Assembly (NCBI RefSeq): GCF_964355755.1
Contig: NC_092670.1
Span: forward strand, 6,099,001 to 6,163,000
Direction of reading: 5' to 3'
DNA length: 64,000 nucleotides
Source of the DNA: Antedon mediterranea
Lineage: Eukaryota; Echinodermata; Crinoidea; Comatulida; Antedonidae
Below are positions 62,901 through 64,000 of this stretch, piece by piece. Below the pieces are notes generated by a model. The model was given only the letters and a program-made list of their open reading frames with translations. It ran no database searches and was not told the DNA's origin. Positions within the stretch are counted from its first letter, which is position 1, and every line of letters begins with the position of its first letter. A program made the position numbers and the translations under genes.

Positions 62901-63793
62901 CATCATCAAAAAAAAGATTTTTACACGATATGATTTGATTATCAGGGACCGAATTGCTTTCATTATCTAACTATTCATAAATGATAATGTAAATTAAAAA
63001 ACTCAAGATTCATGATTAACCAGTAATCTATCCATCTTCATTTTAATAACTTCATGTTTTTGCCTTTTTAGGGAATCATCTTCTCATTCAGAGATTTTAT
63101 CATTATTTTGTTTACATCATCAAAAAAAGATTTTTACACGATATGATTTGATTATTAGGGACCGAATTGCTTTCATTATCTAACTATTCATAAATGATAA
63201 TGTAAATTAAAAAACTTAAGATTCATGATTAACCAGCTCTCCATCTTCATTTTAATAACTTCATGTTTTTGCCTTTTTAGGGAATCATCTTCTCATTCTT
63301 TACTTAAAGTTCATTCACTTAATTGCTTATTGAAAGTATATTTTACTCTTTTACTCCAATAATGATAAATTGTATATGGAACAGAATTGTATATGGAACA
63401 GAACATATTTCAACATGAATTTCATAAGCTCTGCTCATGTACTGTACAATGAATTGGTTTGATGTTATTTAATCAATGCAAATTATGCAAATTTTTCAAG
63501 ACTCATTTGCATTTGGACATTGTATCTAACGTGTTGTTTTGTCCAATACAGTTTAACGAGTTAAAATGAACTTTAAATAAAGTGAATGCCTGGTATTCTA
63601 ACAGCTTTTCTCTAACTAACAATTGTTACTTTTGTATTTTTCTTCCCTTATCTATCAAATTTGATGTCGTGTTCAGATCTTCCACTTCCAACAAACTCTC
63701 CAGTGGCGTCTCCGACGATGAGGAGACGGAAATTAAGCTGGGGCAAAAAGAGTAAAATTAAAATGGACCTAAGAACGGCTATGTTTCAGGGTG
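5813..63793 (+). CDS. MYO10: Unconventional myosin X gene, internal part (29 exons)
   Basis: This is an actin-based motor that in vertebrates carries cargo to filopodium tips and binds PI(3,4,5)P3 membranes. The spliced exons give one open frame of about 1235 codons; residue numbers used in this annotation count from the first full codon seen here. In order they encode motor (1-580), three IQ motifs (about 584-648), a charged single alpha-helix (about 652-790), an acidic linker, PH1 amino half (850-891), PH2 (892-985), PH1 carboxy half (1006-1058) and the start of PH3 (from 1073). PH2 inserted inside PH1 is the myosin X signature. The start codon, the first roughly 120 motor residues, the end of PH3 and the expected MyTH4-FERM tail are outside the window. 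Oddities are a 14-base microexon, a very short linker and a 96-residue insert in PH3. Family identity is very secure; the exact ortholog name rests on recognition, not a search. Confidence 0.95.
8575..8640 (-). repeat. tRNA-like / SINE-like fragment (weak)
   Basis: On the minus strand a B-box-like GGTTTGAATCTC (8590-8601) lies downstream of CTCAACTTGGTGGTC, reminiscent of an A box and D arm. A full cloverleaf cannot be drawn, so it is at most a decayed tRNA-derived repeat. Confidence 0.25.
9960..10820. repeat. Pyrimidine minisatellite, 24- and 27-base units
   Basis: The plus strand is almost pure C/T with regular TATCA interruptions. From about 10150 to 10690 there are roughly 21 units of TCTCTATCA(TCA)TCTCTCTTTCTCCTT, either 24 or 27 bases. 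Flanks at 9960-10150 and 10690-10820 hold looser copies. Because both unit lengths are multiples of three, long spurious reading frames run through it on both strands: Ser/Phe/Leu-rich on plus, MIEKGERE repeats on minus. They are not genes. A long homopurine-homopyrimidine tract can form triplex DNA (known property, not shown here). Confidence 0.95.
11549..11673 (+). CDS. MYO10: MYO10 exon: switch I region
   Basis: It encodes [20 protein letters not shown] and then GKFIQLAF (residues 43-84). NNNSSRFG at 57-64 is switch I, which coordinates the nucleotide. The acceptor is TTTCAG. The exon ends after the first base of Tyr85 at the donor GTATCC; reading on without splicing meets a stop about 25 bases later. 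The missing two bases of Tyr85 are supplied by the 14-base exon at 19066. Confidence 0.93.
11796..12635. mobile_element. TA-flanked inverted-repeat transposon, non-autonomous
   Basis: The left end CCGTATATTTCGGTGTATAA-GTCGCAC (from 11798) and the right end (to 12633) are exact inverted copies over 27 bases. They are flanked by TA on each side, the target duplication of the Tc1/mariner/pogo group. Just inside each end a GTGTATAAGACGCACCC motif recurs as a direct repeat. The 836-base element has a GC-richer, CpG-containing centre (about 12000-12300), unlike the surrounding intron, and no transposase frame. Intact ends suggest recent insertion. Confidence 0.88.
13195..13450 (+). repeat. Local duplication with CTAGGTT motifs
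   Basis: TGACTCATATCAG-TTGCTTGTTTACTAGGTT occurs at about 13198 and again at 13386, and the second copy has GCTTGTTTACTAGGTT doubled. Further ACTAGGTT / CTAGGTTT motifs follow at 13490-13525 and, beyond the inserted element, at 14565-14645. The whole tract looks like a decayed repeat that the Harbinger-like element interrupted. Confidence 0.7.
13538..14423. mobile_element. PIF/Harbinger-like transposon, decayed
   Basis: The ends are inverted copies of about 50 bases starting GGGTATGTTCAGACTCACGG (right end reverse complement), with only a few differences. They are flanked by TGT on both sides, a possible 3-base target duplication. The 886-base body contains a short Myb/SANT-like frame (13853-14017). 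GGG ends, a 3-base duplication and a Myb-like protein together suggest PIF/Harbinger, although TGT is not the usual TWA target. No DDE nuclease is present. Confidence 0.8.
13853..14017 (+). pseudogene. Myb/SANT-like domain remnant inside transposon
   Basis: A 54-codon frame begins [20 protein letters not shown] and continues with [11 protein letters not shown], then stops. The W-x(n)-E-V-x-x-L-I-x-L-W-G and I-A-x-x-L pattern is that of the Myb/SANT-like DNA-binding proteins carried by Harbinger elements. After the stop, another frame continues with a possible third-helix-like string ([11 protein letters not shown]), so a frameshift probably broke it. It is a remnant with no expected function. 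Confidence 0.55.
15500..15700 (-). repeat. tRNA-like SINE fragment
   Basis: On the minus strand GGTTCAAGTCCCGTC (15651-15665) is a good B-box / T-arm match, preceded by TTGGCTACCACTCCAAGG, similar to an anticodon-arm region. The downstream unit runs to about 15500 (AGGGTCCC...ATGATCAGCAATAGC). There is no acceptor-stem pairing for a working tRNA. It is a likely tRNA-derived SINE remnant. Confidence 0.4.
19066..19079 (+). CDS. MYO10: MYO10 microexon (14 bases), YLLEK
   Basis: Fourteen bases between ACCAG and GTAAGA complete Tyr85 and add LLEK (residues 85-89). This is the invariant myosin sequence D-Y-L-L-E-K-N/S-R-V that joins the exons at 11549 and 21855. It is required to keep frame, because joining the neighbours directly would shift frame and lose these conserved residues. 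It is too short for gene finders that need a minimum exon length and is likely to be missed in automatic annotation. Confidence 0.9.
19080..21854. other. Intron, 2.8 kb
   Basis: AT-rich. A short (CAAT)n run lies at 20228-20253, after a block (20070-20225) that could be a small retroposon tail but is not identifiable. Nothing else is recognisable. Confidence 0.7.
21855..21939 (+). CDS. MYO10: MYO10 exon: motor, [17 protein letters not shown]
   Basis: It encodes residues 90-117, starting [20 protein letters not shown], a strongly conserved block of the upper 50-kDa domain. The acceptor is ATTTAG in phase 0. The donor GTAATT follows the first base of Gln118. Confidence 0.93.
21940..22624. other. 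Intron, 0.7 kb
   Basis: I see nothing recognisable besides the splice sites. Confidence 0.7.
22625..22728 (+). CDS. MYO10: MYO10 exon: motor, upper 50-kDa domain
   Basis: It completes Gln118 and encodes residues 119-152, including [19 protein letters not shown], which matches the Y-x-Y-L-N-Q-S-G-C block of class X motors. The donor AAC/GTGAGT leaves phase 0. It lies 685 bases after the previous exon. Confidence 0.93.
22729..26650. other. Intron, 3.9 kb, with LINE fragment
   Basis: Contains the end of a LINE (24929-25376). The remainder is AT-rich. Small open frames at 23866-24413 on the minus strand show no domain. Confidence 0.75.
24929..25376 (+). mobile_element. LINE reverse transcriptase C-terminal fragment with 3' tail
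   Basis: The frame from 24929 to 25240 reads [41 protein letters not shown], then [20 protein letters not shown] and a stop. This matches the carboxy end of many LINE polyproteins (C-W-x-G-N, R-L-x-x-x-I-R-R-A, S-H-P-L, T-N-R-x-x-x-S-F-I-P). After a 3' untranslated stretch it ends GATCAATAAAAGTTATCTTA with TATCT repeats (to about 25375), a typical LINE tail. It is 5'-truncated in the usual way: about 100 codons remain, without the catalytic core. The frame is still open, so it may be fairly young. Confidence 0.88.
26651..26780 (+). CDS. MYO10: MYO10 exon: motor, [13 protein letters not shown]
   Basis: It encodes residues 153-195, with [20 protein letters not shown], the conserved A-x-I-L-H-L-G-N block followed by the class X-like FITAGGAQV. 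The acceptor is TTTTAG. The donor TCAG/GTAAAT splits Val196 after one base. Confidence 0.94.
26781..28289. other. Intron, 1.5 kb
   Basis: Contains a 19-base string (27379-27397) also found at 47073-47091. Nothing else is recognisable. Confidence 0.7.
27379..27397 (+). repeat. Dispersed repeat family C, copy 1
   Basis: GTTTGTGGTACACCATGTA is identical to 47073-47091. The flanks differ, so only this core is shared by eye. Confidence 0.5.
28290..28408 (+). CDS. MYO10: MYO10 exon: motor, [10 protein letters not shown]
   Basis: It completes Val196 and encodes residues 197-235 ([20 protein letters not shown], then [14 protein letters not shown]), the helix-rich upper 50-kDa segment before the R-D-S-L-A block. 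The acceptor is TTTGCAG and the donor is CAG/GTAATT, phase 0. Of the alternative readings around it, only this frame matches the family. Confidence 0.92.
28409..28964. other. Intron, 0.6 kb
   Basis: A moderately GC-rich block at 28625-28800 (ACCAGGTACCCATTTGTACA and following) looks like a repeat fragment, but the family is unknown. Otherwise nothing is seen. Confidence 0.55.
28965..29111 (+). CDS. MYO10: MYO10 exon: switch II
   Basis: It encodes residues 236-284: [19 protein letters not shown], then the [12 protein letters not shown] block. DIFGFE at 276-281 is switch II, which senses the gamma-phosphate and drives the relay helix. The acceptor is TTTACAG and the donor is GAG/GTAAAA, phase 0 on both sides. 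Confidence 0.95.
29112..30363. other. Intron, 1.25 kb, with exon-start duplication at its end
   Basis: Carries an ATA/TAA run at 30074-30093. Its last 200 bases are a tandem duplication that includes the start of the next exon (30161-30300). Confidence 0.75.
30161..30300 (+). pseudogene. Partial tandem copy of the relay-helix exon without acceptor
   Basis: The bases 30161-30300 and 30301-30430 are two copies of one block: TATCACTT, then an AT-rich stretch with ATCA-TATTTGAAT, then GTGAATCGATTTGAGCAGTT. The second copy is the real acceptor and exon. In the first copy the exon-like part (from 30220) reads [15 protein letters not shown] before diverging, and the TACACAG that makes the acceptor is replaced by AT. 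The copy lies 144 bases upstream of the true exon start and stays open and in frame with it. Use of an AG at 30206-30207 would add 52 in-frame codons to the motor. I judge it a non-functional duplicate. Confidence 0.8.
30364..30531 (+). CDS. MYO10: MYO10 exon: relay helix
   Basis: It encodes residues 285-340, with [20 protein letters not shown] and [12 protein letters not shown] (relay helix and loop), then [17 protein letters not shown]. The acceptor is ACACAG and the donor is AGG/GTAAGA, phase 0 on both sides. A degenerate tandem copy of the start of this exon lies just upstream (30161-30300) but has no acceptor AG at the equivalent place. Confidence 0.95.
30532..31273. other. Intron, 0.7 kb
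   Basis: A slightly GC-richer block at 31015-31140 has paired GTGCCACT strings (31040 and 31071). No identifiable element is present. Confidence 0.6.
31274..31366 (+). CDS. MYO10: MYO10 exon: lower 50-kDa domain start
   Basis: It encodes residues 341-371: [20 protein letters not shown], then [11 protein letters not shown]. This is the conserved G-L-L-x-L-x-D-E-E-x-x-F-P block near the actin-binding cleft. The acceptor is CACACAG and the donor is GCT/GTATGT, phase 0 on both sides. Confidence 0.95.
31367..31903. other. Intron, 0.5 kb
   Basis: Contains dispersed repeat family B copy 2 (31645-31765). Nothing else is recognisable. Confidence 0.7.
31645..31765 (+). repeat. Dispersed repeat family B, copy 2
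   Basis: Counterpart of 3630-3735, in the same orientation, with the ATCATTACCATATTT block partly repeated internally. It lies in the intron between the exons at 31274 and 31904. Confidence 0.75.
31904..32055 (+). CDS. MYO10: MYO10 exon: HYAGDV block
   Basis: It encodes residues 372-421, with [20 protein letters not shown] and [13 protein letters not shown]. This is the H-Y-A-G-x-V and E-K-N-R-D region that carries the cardiomyopathy loop and TEDS area. The acceptor is CTCCACAG and the donor is CAG/GTTTGT; Arg422 is split 2+1. Confidence 0.95.
32056..32617. other. Intron, 0.6 kb
   Basis: AT-rich, with nothing recognisable. Confidence 0.7.
32618..32801 (+). CDS. MYO10: MYO10 exon: loop 2 and actin-binding helices
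   Basis: It completes Arg422 and encodes residues 423-483. [20 protein letters not shown] leads into lysine-rich loop 2 ([13 protein letters not shown]), then [20 protein letters not shown] and KPN, a main actin-binding region. Reading on past the donor AAG/GTATGT gives unrelated sequence. Confidence 0.95.
32983..33107 (+). CDS. MYO10: MYO10 exon: SH1 helix
   Basis: It encodes residues 484-524, with [20 protein letters not shown], which is the SH2/SH1 helix that links nucleotide state to the converter. The acceptor is TTCAG and the donor is AAG/GTAAGA; Arg525 is split 2+1. The intron before it is the shortest of the gene (181 bases). Confidence 0.95.
33108..33536. other. Intron, 0.4 kb
   Basis: Nothing recognisable. 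Confidence 0.7.
33537..33758 (+). CDS. MYO10: MYO10 exon: converter and first IQ motif
   Basis: It encodes residues 525-598. [19 protein letters not shown] (557 onward) is the converter and start of the lever arm. [14 protein letters not shown], split with the next exon, is IQ motif 1, although Val-Thr replaces the usual Ile-Gln. The acceptor is CATTAG and the donor is CAAG/GTACGT; Arg599 is split 2+1. Confidence 0.93.
34385..34470 (+). repeat. Direct repeat D, copy 1
   Basis: AATTAAGTTAGATAATTAGT, then TTATTGACGAT-AAAACGAATTTA, then GATTTGCCCCAAATAGGGGTG. The same ordered string, slightly changed, is at 34970-35058. Confidence 0.7.
34970..35058 (+). repeat. Direct repeat D, copy 2
   Basis: TAATTAAGTTGAGTTAGATA, then TTATTGACGATCTTAAATCG, then AATTTGCCCCGAATAGAGGTG: collinear with 34385-34470, 587 bases downstream. 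The 34250-35200 interval may be two copies of one longer element. Confidence 0.7.
36140..36840 (+). repeat. Decayed tandem repeat, units of about 100-130 bases
   Basis: Recurring ordered blocks are CTCACCATTCTGTTTCTGAC, then CCA-TGGGAGTTTA, AATCCTCAGGAAGTTTGTGA, TATCTTAAGTTTAGTGTAGT, CCCCACATTTGTACACTGCA and TATAGGTACTGAACTCA. About six units of varying completeness are visible. The copies have diverged by substitutions and block loss, so the array is old. Confidence 0.85.
37030..37145 (+). repeat. Dispersed repeat family E, copy 1
   Basis: TTTGATTCGCATGAGTGCTC-AT (37030-37051), then GATTGGTTG and GGTTGGGAAGATGGAAATATG. The reverse complement of 59048-59321 shows the same blocks in the same order. 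Confidence 0.6.
37953..38007 (+). CDS. MYO10: MYO10 exon: end of IQ1, start of IQ2
   Basis: Fifty-five bases encode residues 599-617 ([18 protein letters not shown]), finishing IQ1 and starting IQ2, a site for a calmodulin-type light chain. The acceptor is ATTTCAG and the donor is AGG/GTAAGT, phase 0. It lies after a 4.2-kb intron full of repeats. Confidence 0.9.
38008..41168. other. Intron, 3.2 kb
   Basis: Contains a C-run (38484-38504). Otherwise it is AT-rich with no identifiable element. Confidence 0.7.
38484..38504. repeat. Poly-C tract
   Basis: About 20 C residues with one T interruption, in AT-rich DNA; likely to cause length errors in assembly. Confidence 0.9.
41169..41341 (+). CDS. 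MYO10: MYO10 exon: IQ2-IQ3 and start of the single alpha-helix
   Basis: It encodes residues 618-674. [11 protein letters not shown] ends IQ2. [18 protein letters not shown] (633-648) is IQ3. [20 protein letters not shown] begins the Arg/Glu-rich single alpha-helix that extends the lever arm. The acceptor is ATCGCAG and the donor is AAAG/GTTTGT; Arg675 is split. The ATG at its first codon is internal, not a start. Confidence 0.92.
44350..44600 (+). repeat. Dispersed repeat family A, copy 2
   Basis: Counterpart of 1145-1345, in the same orientation, with an added poly-T run at 44438-44452. The shared core CTGCAGTTACTGCAGTAAAC is exact; the rest is diverged but collinear. Confidence 0.6.
44975..45071. 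repeat. Near-perfect inverted repeat, 37-base arms
   Basis: The left arm 44975-45011 (AATATTGACCTTGAAGAAAA, then GTGGAAGTGGCCAAGAT) and the right arm 45035-45071 are reverse complements with one mismatch. They are separated by 23 bases, and a few further pairs extend into the loop. As RNA this would be a hairpin of about 97 bases. Confidence 0.93.
45286..45305. repeat. (CT)n microsatellite
   Basis: Ten CT units. Confidence 0.95.
45370..45393. repeat. Perfect 24-base palindrome
   Basis: ATAGAGATATTA is followed directly by its reverse complement TAATATCTCTAT with no spacer. Confidence 0.9.
46245..46445 (+). repeat. Two-copy tandem duplication, 115-base period
   Basis: CAACCTGAGTGCGTTTAGTA at 46245 recurs at 46360 as CAACCTGAGGGCGTTTAGTA. 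Both are followed by GC-GCTTAT...TTTAAGAAT-AAT-TAGGAAAGTAC. The second copy is shorter. Confidence 0.85.
47073..47091 (+). repeat. Dispersed repeat family C, copy 2
   Basis: Identical to 27379-27397. It sits at the start of a GC-richer block (47070-47400) that also holds an imperfect inverted repeat (47289-47374). Confidence 0.5.
47289..47374. repeat. Imperfect inverted repeat with about 28-base arms
   Basis: GCGCAATGCAAGT...ACCAATCAC pairs with GTGATTGGT...ACTTGCGTTGC across a spacer of about 30 bases. It is a possible remnant of a small foldback element. Confidence 0.6.
48205..48265 (+). CDS. MYO10: MYO10 exon: single alpha-helix
   Basis: It encodes residues 676-695 ([20 protein letters not shown]), a charged helix segment with alternating acidic and basic runs. 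The acceptor is TGGCAG and the donor is AAG/GTAATG, phase 0. It is reached after a 6.9-kb intron. Confidence 0.88.
48266..50415. other. Intron, 2.15 kb
   Basis: An (ATA)n run at 48590-48608 and a poly-A run (48784-48800). No element is identified. Confidence 0.7.
50416..50556 (+). CDS. MYO10: MYO10 exon: single alpha-helix
   Basis: It encodes residues 696-742, almost entirely E, K, R, A and Q, for example [20 protein letters not shown]. It is typical of a stable single alpha-helix rather than a leucine-heptad coiled coil. The acceptor is TTTGCAG and the donor is AGG/GTAAAT. Because it is phase 0 on both sides and 141 bases long, it could be skipped without loss of frame. Confidence 0.92.
50557..51330. 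other. Intron, 0.8 kb
   Basis: Carries a (TTA)n microsatellite (50849-50876). Nothing else is recognisable. Confidence 0.7.
50849..50876. repeat. (TTA)n microsatellite
   Basis: About nine TTA units. Confidence 0.95.
51331..51368 (+). CDS. MYO10: MYO10 exon: single alpha-helix (38 bases)
   Basis: This short exon encodes residues 743-754 ([12 protein letters not shown]) and two bases of Arg755. The acceptor is TTCTTTCAG with a good pyrimidine tract, and the donor is GAG/GTTTGT. Frame and composition match the flanking helix exons. Confidence 0.87.
51369..52990. other. Intron, 1.6 kb
   Basis: Contains an AATC run (51809-51827) and a GC-richer block (about 52590-52760) with CTTGCGTTACGCCACTGCAT, which looks like a SINE-type fragment of unknown family. 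Confidence 0.6.
52991..53147 (+). CDS. MYO10: MYO10 exon: end of helix, short amphipathic segment
   Basis: It encodes residues 755-807. [20 protein letters not shown] and [14 protein letters not shown] finish the helix and what may be the short anti-parallel coiled coil. THFDDSIAQ begins the linker; it resembles the F-D-x-x-x segment that follows the helix in vertebrate MYO10. The acceptor is TTTCTAG and the donor is CAG/GTATCC. Confidence 0.92.
53148..54594. other. Intron, 1.4 kb
   Basis: Contains a 16-base G run (54445-54460). I found no linker exon here. Confidence 0.7.
54445..54460. repeat. Poly-G tract
   Basis: Sixteen consecutive G residues; assembly length is uncertain. Confidence 0.9.
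54595..54642 (+). CDS. MYO10: MYO10 exon: linker (48 bases)
   Basis: It encodes residues 808-823 ([16 protein letters not shown]). The acceptor is TTACAG and the donor is ATG/GTAAGA. It is phase 0 on both sides and a multiple of three, so it may be an optional exon. No homology is visible by eye; it was chosen because both splice sites are good and the frame is open. Confidence 0.75.
54643..56739. other. Intron, 2.1 kb
   Basis: AT-rich, with TACATATA-type strings. I looked for extra linker exons and found none with family-like content. Confidence 0.65.
56740..56854 (+). CDS. MYO10: MYO10 exon: acidic linker and start of PH1
   Basis: It encodes residues 824-861. A very acidic stretch ([20 protein letters not shown]) is followed by [12 protein letters not shown], the first strand of PH1. 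The acceptor is GATAG and the donor is TGTG/GTACAG; Gly862 is split 1+2. This acidic segment is all that stands where vertebrate MYO10 has a long PEST region. Confidence 0.9.
56855..57265. other. Intron, 0.4 kb
   Basis: Nothing recognisable. Confidence 0.7.
57266..57401 (+). CDS. MYO10: MYO10 exon: PH1 amino half and PH2 start
   Basis: It encodes residues 862-906. [20 protein letters not shown] and [10 protein letters not shown] are PH1 strands 1-3, and [15 protein letters not shown] starts PH2. This direct run from PH1 into PH2 is the split-PH layout of myosin X. Lys897-Lys898 and the S-R-R-N-W region contribute to the expected PI(3,4,5)P3 pocket. The acceptor is GTCAG and the donor is AAG/GTAAGT. 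Confidence 0.95.
57402..57911. other. Intron, 0.5 kb, with small tandem repeat
   Basis: Holds a four-unit degenerate tandem repeat (57621-57755). Confidence 0.7.
57621..57755 (+). repeat. Degenerate tandem repeat, about 36-base units
   Basis: Four units follow the pattern AGAGTGTTGTCCATGGCAGA, then A-AGAAATAGATTT, with substitutions and small gaps. Confidence 0.75.
57912..58022 (+). CDS. MYO10: MYO10 exon: PH2 core
   Basis: It encodes residues 907-943 ([20 protein letters not shown], then [17 protein letters not shown]). It matches the R-R-N-W-K-K-R-W-F-V-L block of PH2. The Arg/Lys pair before F-F-V-L is the K-x(n)-R/K-x-R phosphoinositide motif. The acceptor is TCTTAG and the donor is AA/GTTAGT; Lys944 is split 2+1. 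Confidence 0.93.
58023..58377. other. Intron, 0.35 kb
   Basis: An (ATTG)n run (58356-58371) abuts the acceptor. Nothing else is recognisable. Confidence 0.7.
58378..58476 (+). CDS. MYO10: MYO10 exon: PH2 end
   Basis: It encodes residues 944-976 ([20 protein letters not shown], then [12 protein letters not shown]), the last PH2 strands and the start of its C-terminal helix. The acceptor is TTTACAG, directly after an ATTG repeat, and the donor is GAG/GTAAAT. Ser977 is split 2+1. Confidence 0.92.
58686..58921 (+). CDS. MYO10: MYO10 exon: PH2 helix and PH1 carboxy half
   Basis: It encodes residues 977-1055. [10 protein letters not shown] ends the PH2 helix. Next comes a link ([15 protein letters not shown]). 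[13 protein letters not shown], then [20 protein letters not shown] and NGWLK, is the carboxy half of PH1. It mirrors N-A-V-G-T-L-D-V-G-L-I-D-S-V in vertebrate MYO10. The acceptor is TTTTAG and the donor is AAAG/GTATTT; Ala1056 is split 1+2. Confidence 0.95.
58922..59736. other. Intron, 0.8 kb
   Basis: Contains repeat family E copy 2 (59048-59321) and an (AAT)n run (59541-59563). Confidence 0.7.
59048..59321 (-). repeat. Dispersed repeat family E, copy 2
   Basis: On the minus strand it begins with the same 22 bases as 37030-37051 (59300-59321 here), then GATTGGTTG, and ends with a GGAAGGTGGAAATATG block. It is about 150 bases longer than copy 1 in the middle. Confidence 0.6.
59737..59988 (+). 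CDS. MYO10: MYO10 exon: PH3 first strands
   Basis: It encodes residues 1056-1139. A linker precedes [36 protein letters not shown] and [18 protein letters not shown], which are strands 1-4 of PH3. In vertebrate MYO10 the next residues are a Gly-Tyr-Trp-Asn strand, but here two extra exons follow. The acceptor is TGTTAG; the donor ATTG/GTAAGT leaves phase 1. Confidence 0.94.
59989..62048. other. Intron, 2.1 kb
   Basis: AT-rich. I looked for the expected G-Y-W-N-V strand of PH3 here and did not find it. Confidence 0.7.
62049..62219 (+). CDS. MYO10: MYO10 extra exon: Ser/Arg-rich insert in PH3, part 1
   Basis: It encodes residues 1140-1196: [20 protein letters not shown], then [17 protein letters not shown] and [13 protein letters not shown]. 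It is rich in Ser, Arg and Asn and has no visible fold. The acceptor is CTTGCAG and the donor is TATG/GTAGGT. It is 171 bases long and phase 1 at both ends, so it can be included or skipped without changing frame. RRSS and RKSS are basophilic-kinase-like sites (inference). No counterpart is known to me in vertebrate MYO10. Confidence 0.82.
62220..63676. other. Intron, 1.5 kb, with 214-base tandem duplication
   Basis: Between the two PH3-insert exons. It contains the duplication at 62876-63299. Confidence 0.75.
62876..63299 (+). repeat. Two-copy tandem duplication, 214-base period
   Basis: Copy 1 is 62876-63089 and copy 2 is 63090-63299. They differ at only a handful of positions, including a small deletion in copy 2 (CAGTAATCTATCCATC against CAGCTCTCCATC). 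Each copy has TTTTTGCCTTTTTAG/GG, a splice-acceptor-like string, but no coding sequence follows. High identity points to a recent event. Confidence 0.93.
63677..63793 (+). CDS. MYO10: MYO10 extra exon: basic insert in PH3, part 2
   Basis: It encodes residues 1197-1235: [14 protein letters not shown], then [20 protein letters not shown] and MFQG. The acceptor is TGTTCAG. I chose the donor GGTG/GTATGT (63794) over GTGGTA at 63791 because it is a better consensus; both leave phase 1. At 117 bases with phase 1 on each side it is also a symmetric exon. RRRKLS is a strong basophilic-kinase-like site. The next exon, expected to start with the G-Y-W-N-V strand of PH3, is beyond the window. Confidence 0.8.
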
Positions 63794-64000
63794 GTATGTT
63801 CACTGAATGTTAGTGTAGATATTATCCCGACGTCTCAACCTAGACAACAATGCACACCAGTTGCTATATTGCAATGCTTTTTTGGTCTTTTCACGTTTCC
63901 TTATTCCCACCAAATTGATAACCTCTTGTGATTTTGGTTATTCTGTGCCATTTAATATACTCTTGTAGTTCTGTTGTATAGAATTGTATACACCACCCAT

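Noticed and set aside
63060-63299. Acceptor-like TTTTTGCCTTTTTAG strings as starts of further exons
   Set aside because: The sequence after each runs into stops without a usable donor and has no protein-like character.
1-64000. CRISPR arrays, operons or bacterial-type systems
   Set aside because: The window is a spliced animal gene. The tandem repeats seen lack unique regular spacers and associated genes.

Overview
This window is a stretch of animal nuclear DNA. It is AT-rich and intron-dominated, with no operons and many transposon remnants and simple repeats. One gene on the plus strand accounts for all the convincing coding sequence: an unconventional myosin X (MYO10-type) gene. I could place 29 internal exons between 5813 and 63793, about 3.7 kb of coding sequence in 64 kb. 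Every exon joins the next in frame, with AG acceptors and GT donors throughout. Both ends of the gene are outside the window. The first roughly 120 residues of the motor lie upstream, and the end of the third PH domain plus the expected MyTH4 and FERM domains lie downstream.

Layout: 1-5812 is intron with repeat fragments. 5813-33758 holds 14 exons for the myosin motor (P-loop, switch I, switch II, relay, actin-binding region, SH1 helix, converter). 33537-41341 encodes three IQ motifs. 41169-53147 encodes a charged single alpha-helix. 54595-56854 encodes a short acidic linker, far shorter than the vertebrate PEST region. 56740-59988 encodes the split PH1 / PH2 / PH1 arrangement diagnostic of myosin X and the start of PH3. 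62049-63793 holds two exons, each a multiple of three bases and phase 1 at both ends, that insert 96 Ser/Arg-rich residues into PH3. Vertebrate MYO10 has no counterpart.

The introns carry several recognisable mobile elements. These are an 836-bp terminal-inverted-repeat element with a TA target duplication (11798-12633), an 886-bp element with inverted ends of about 50 bp and a decayed Myb/SANT-like reading frame (13538-14423, PIF/Harbinger-like), and the carboxy-terminal end of a LINE reverse transcriptase with its tail (about 24929-25376). There are also tRNA-like SINE fragments, a 24/27-bp pyrimidine minisatellite (about 10150-10690), a decayed tandem repeat at 36140-36840, a near-perfect 37-bp-stem hairpin (44975-45071), and several two-copy duplications. 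One of these duplicates the start of a motor exon without its splice acceptor (30161-30300).

The organism is probably a marine invertebrate, since myosin X with this PH layout is an animal gene missing from flies and nematodes. The mix of repeats would fit an echinoderm or other ambulacrarian, but that is a weak inference. All homology statements are from recognition by eye; no search was run.
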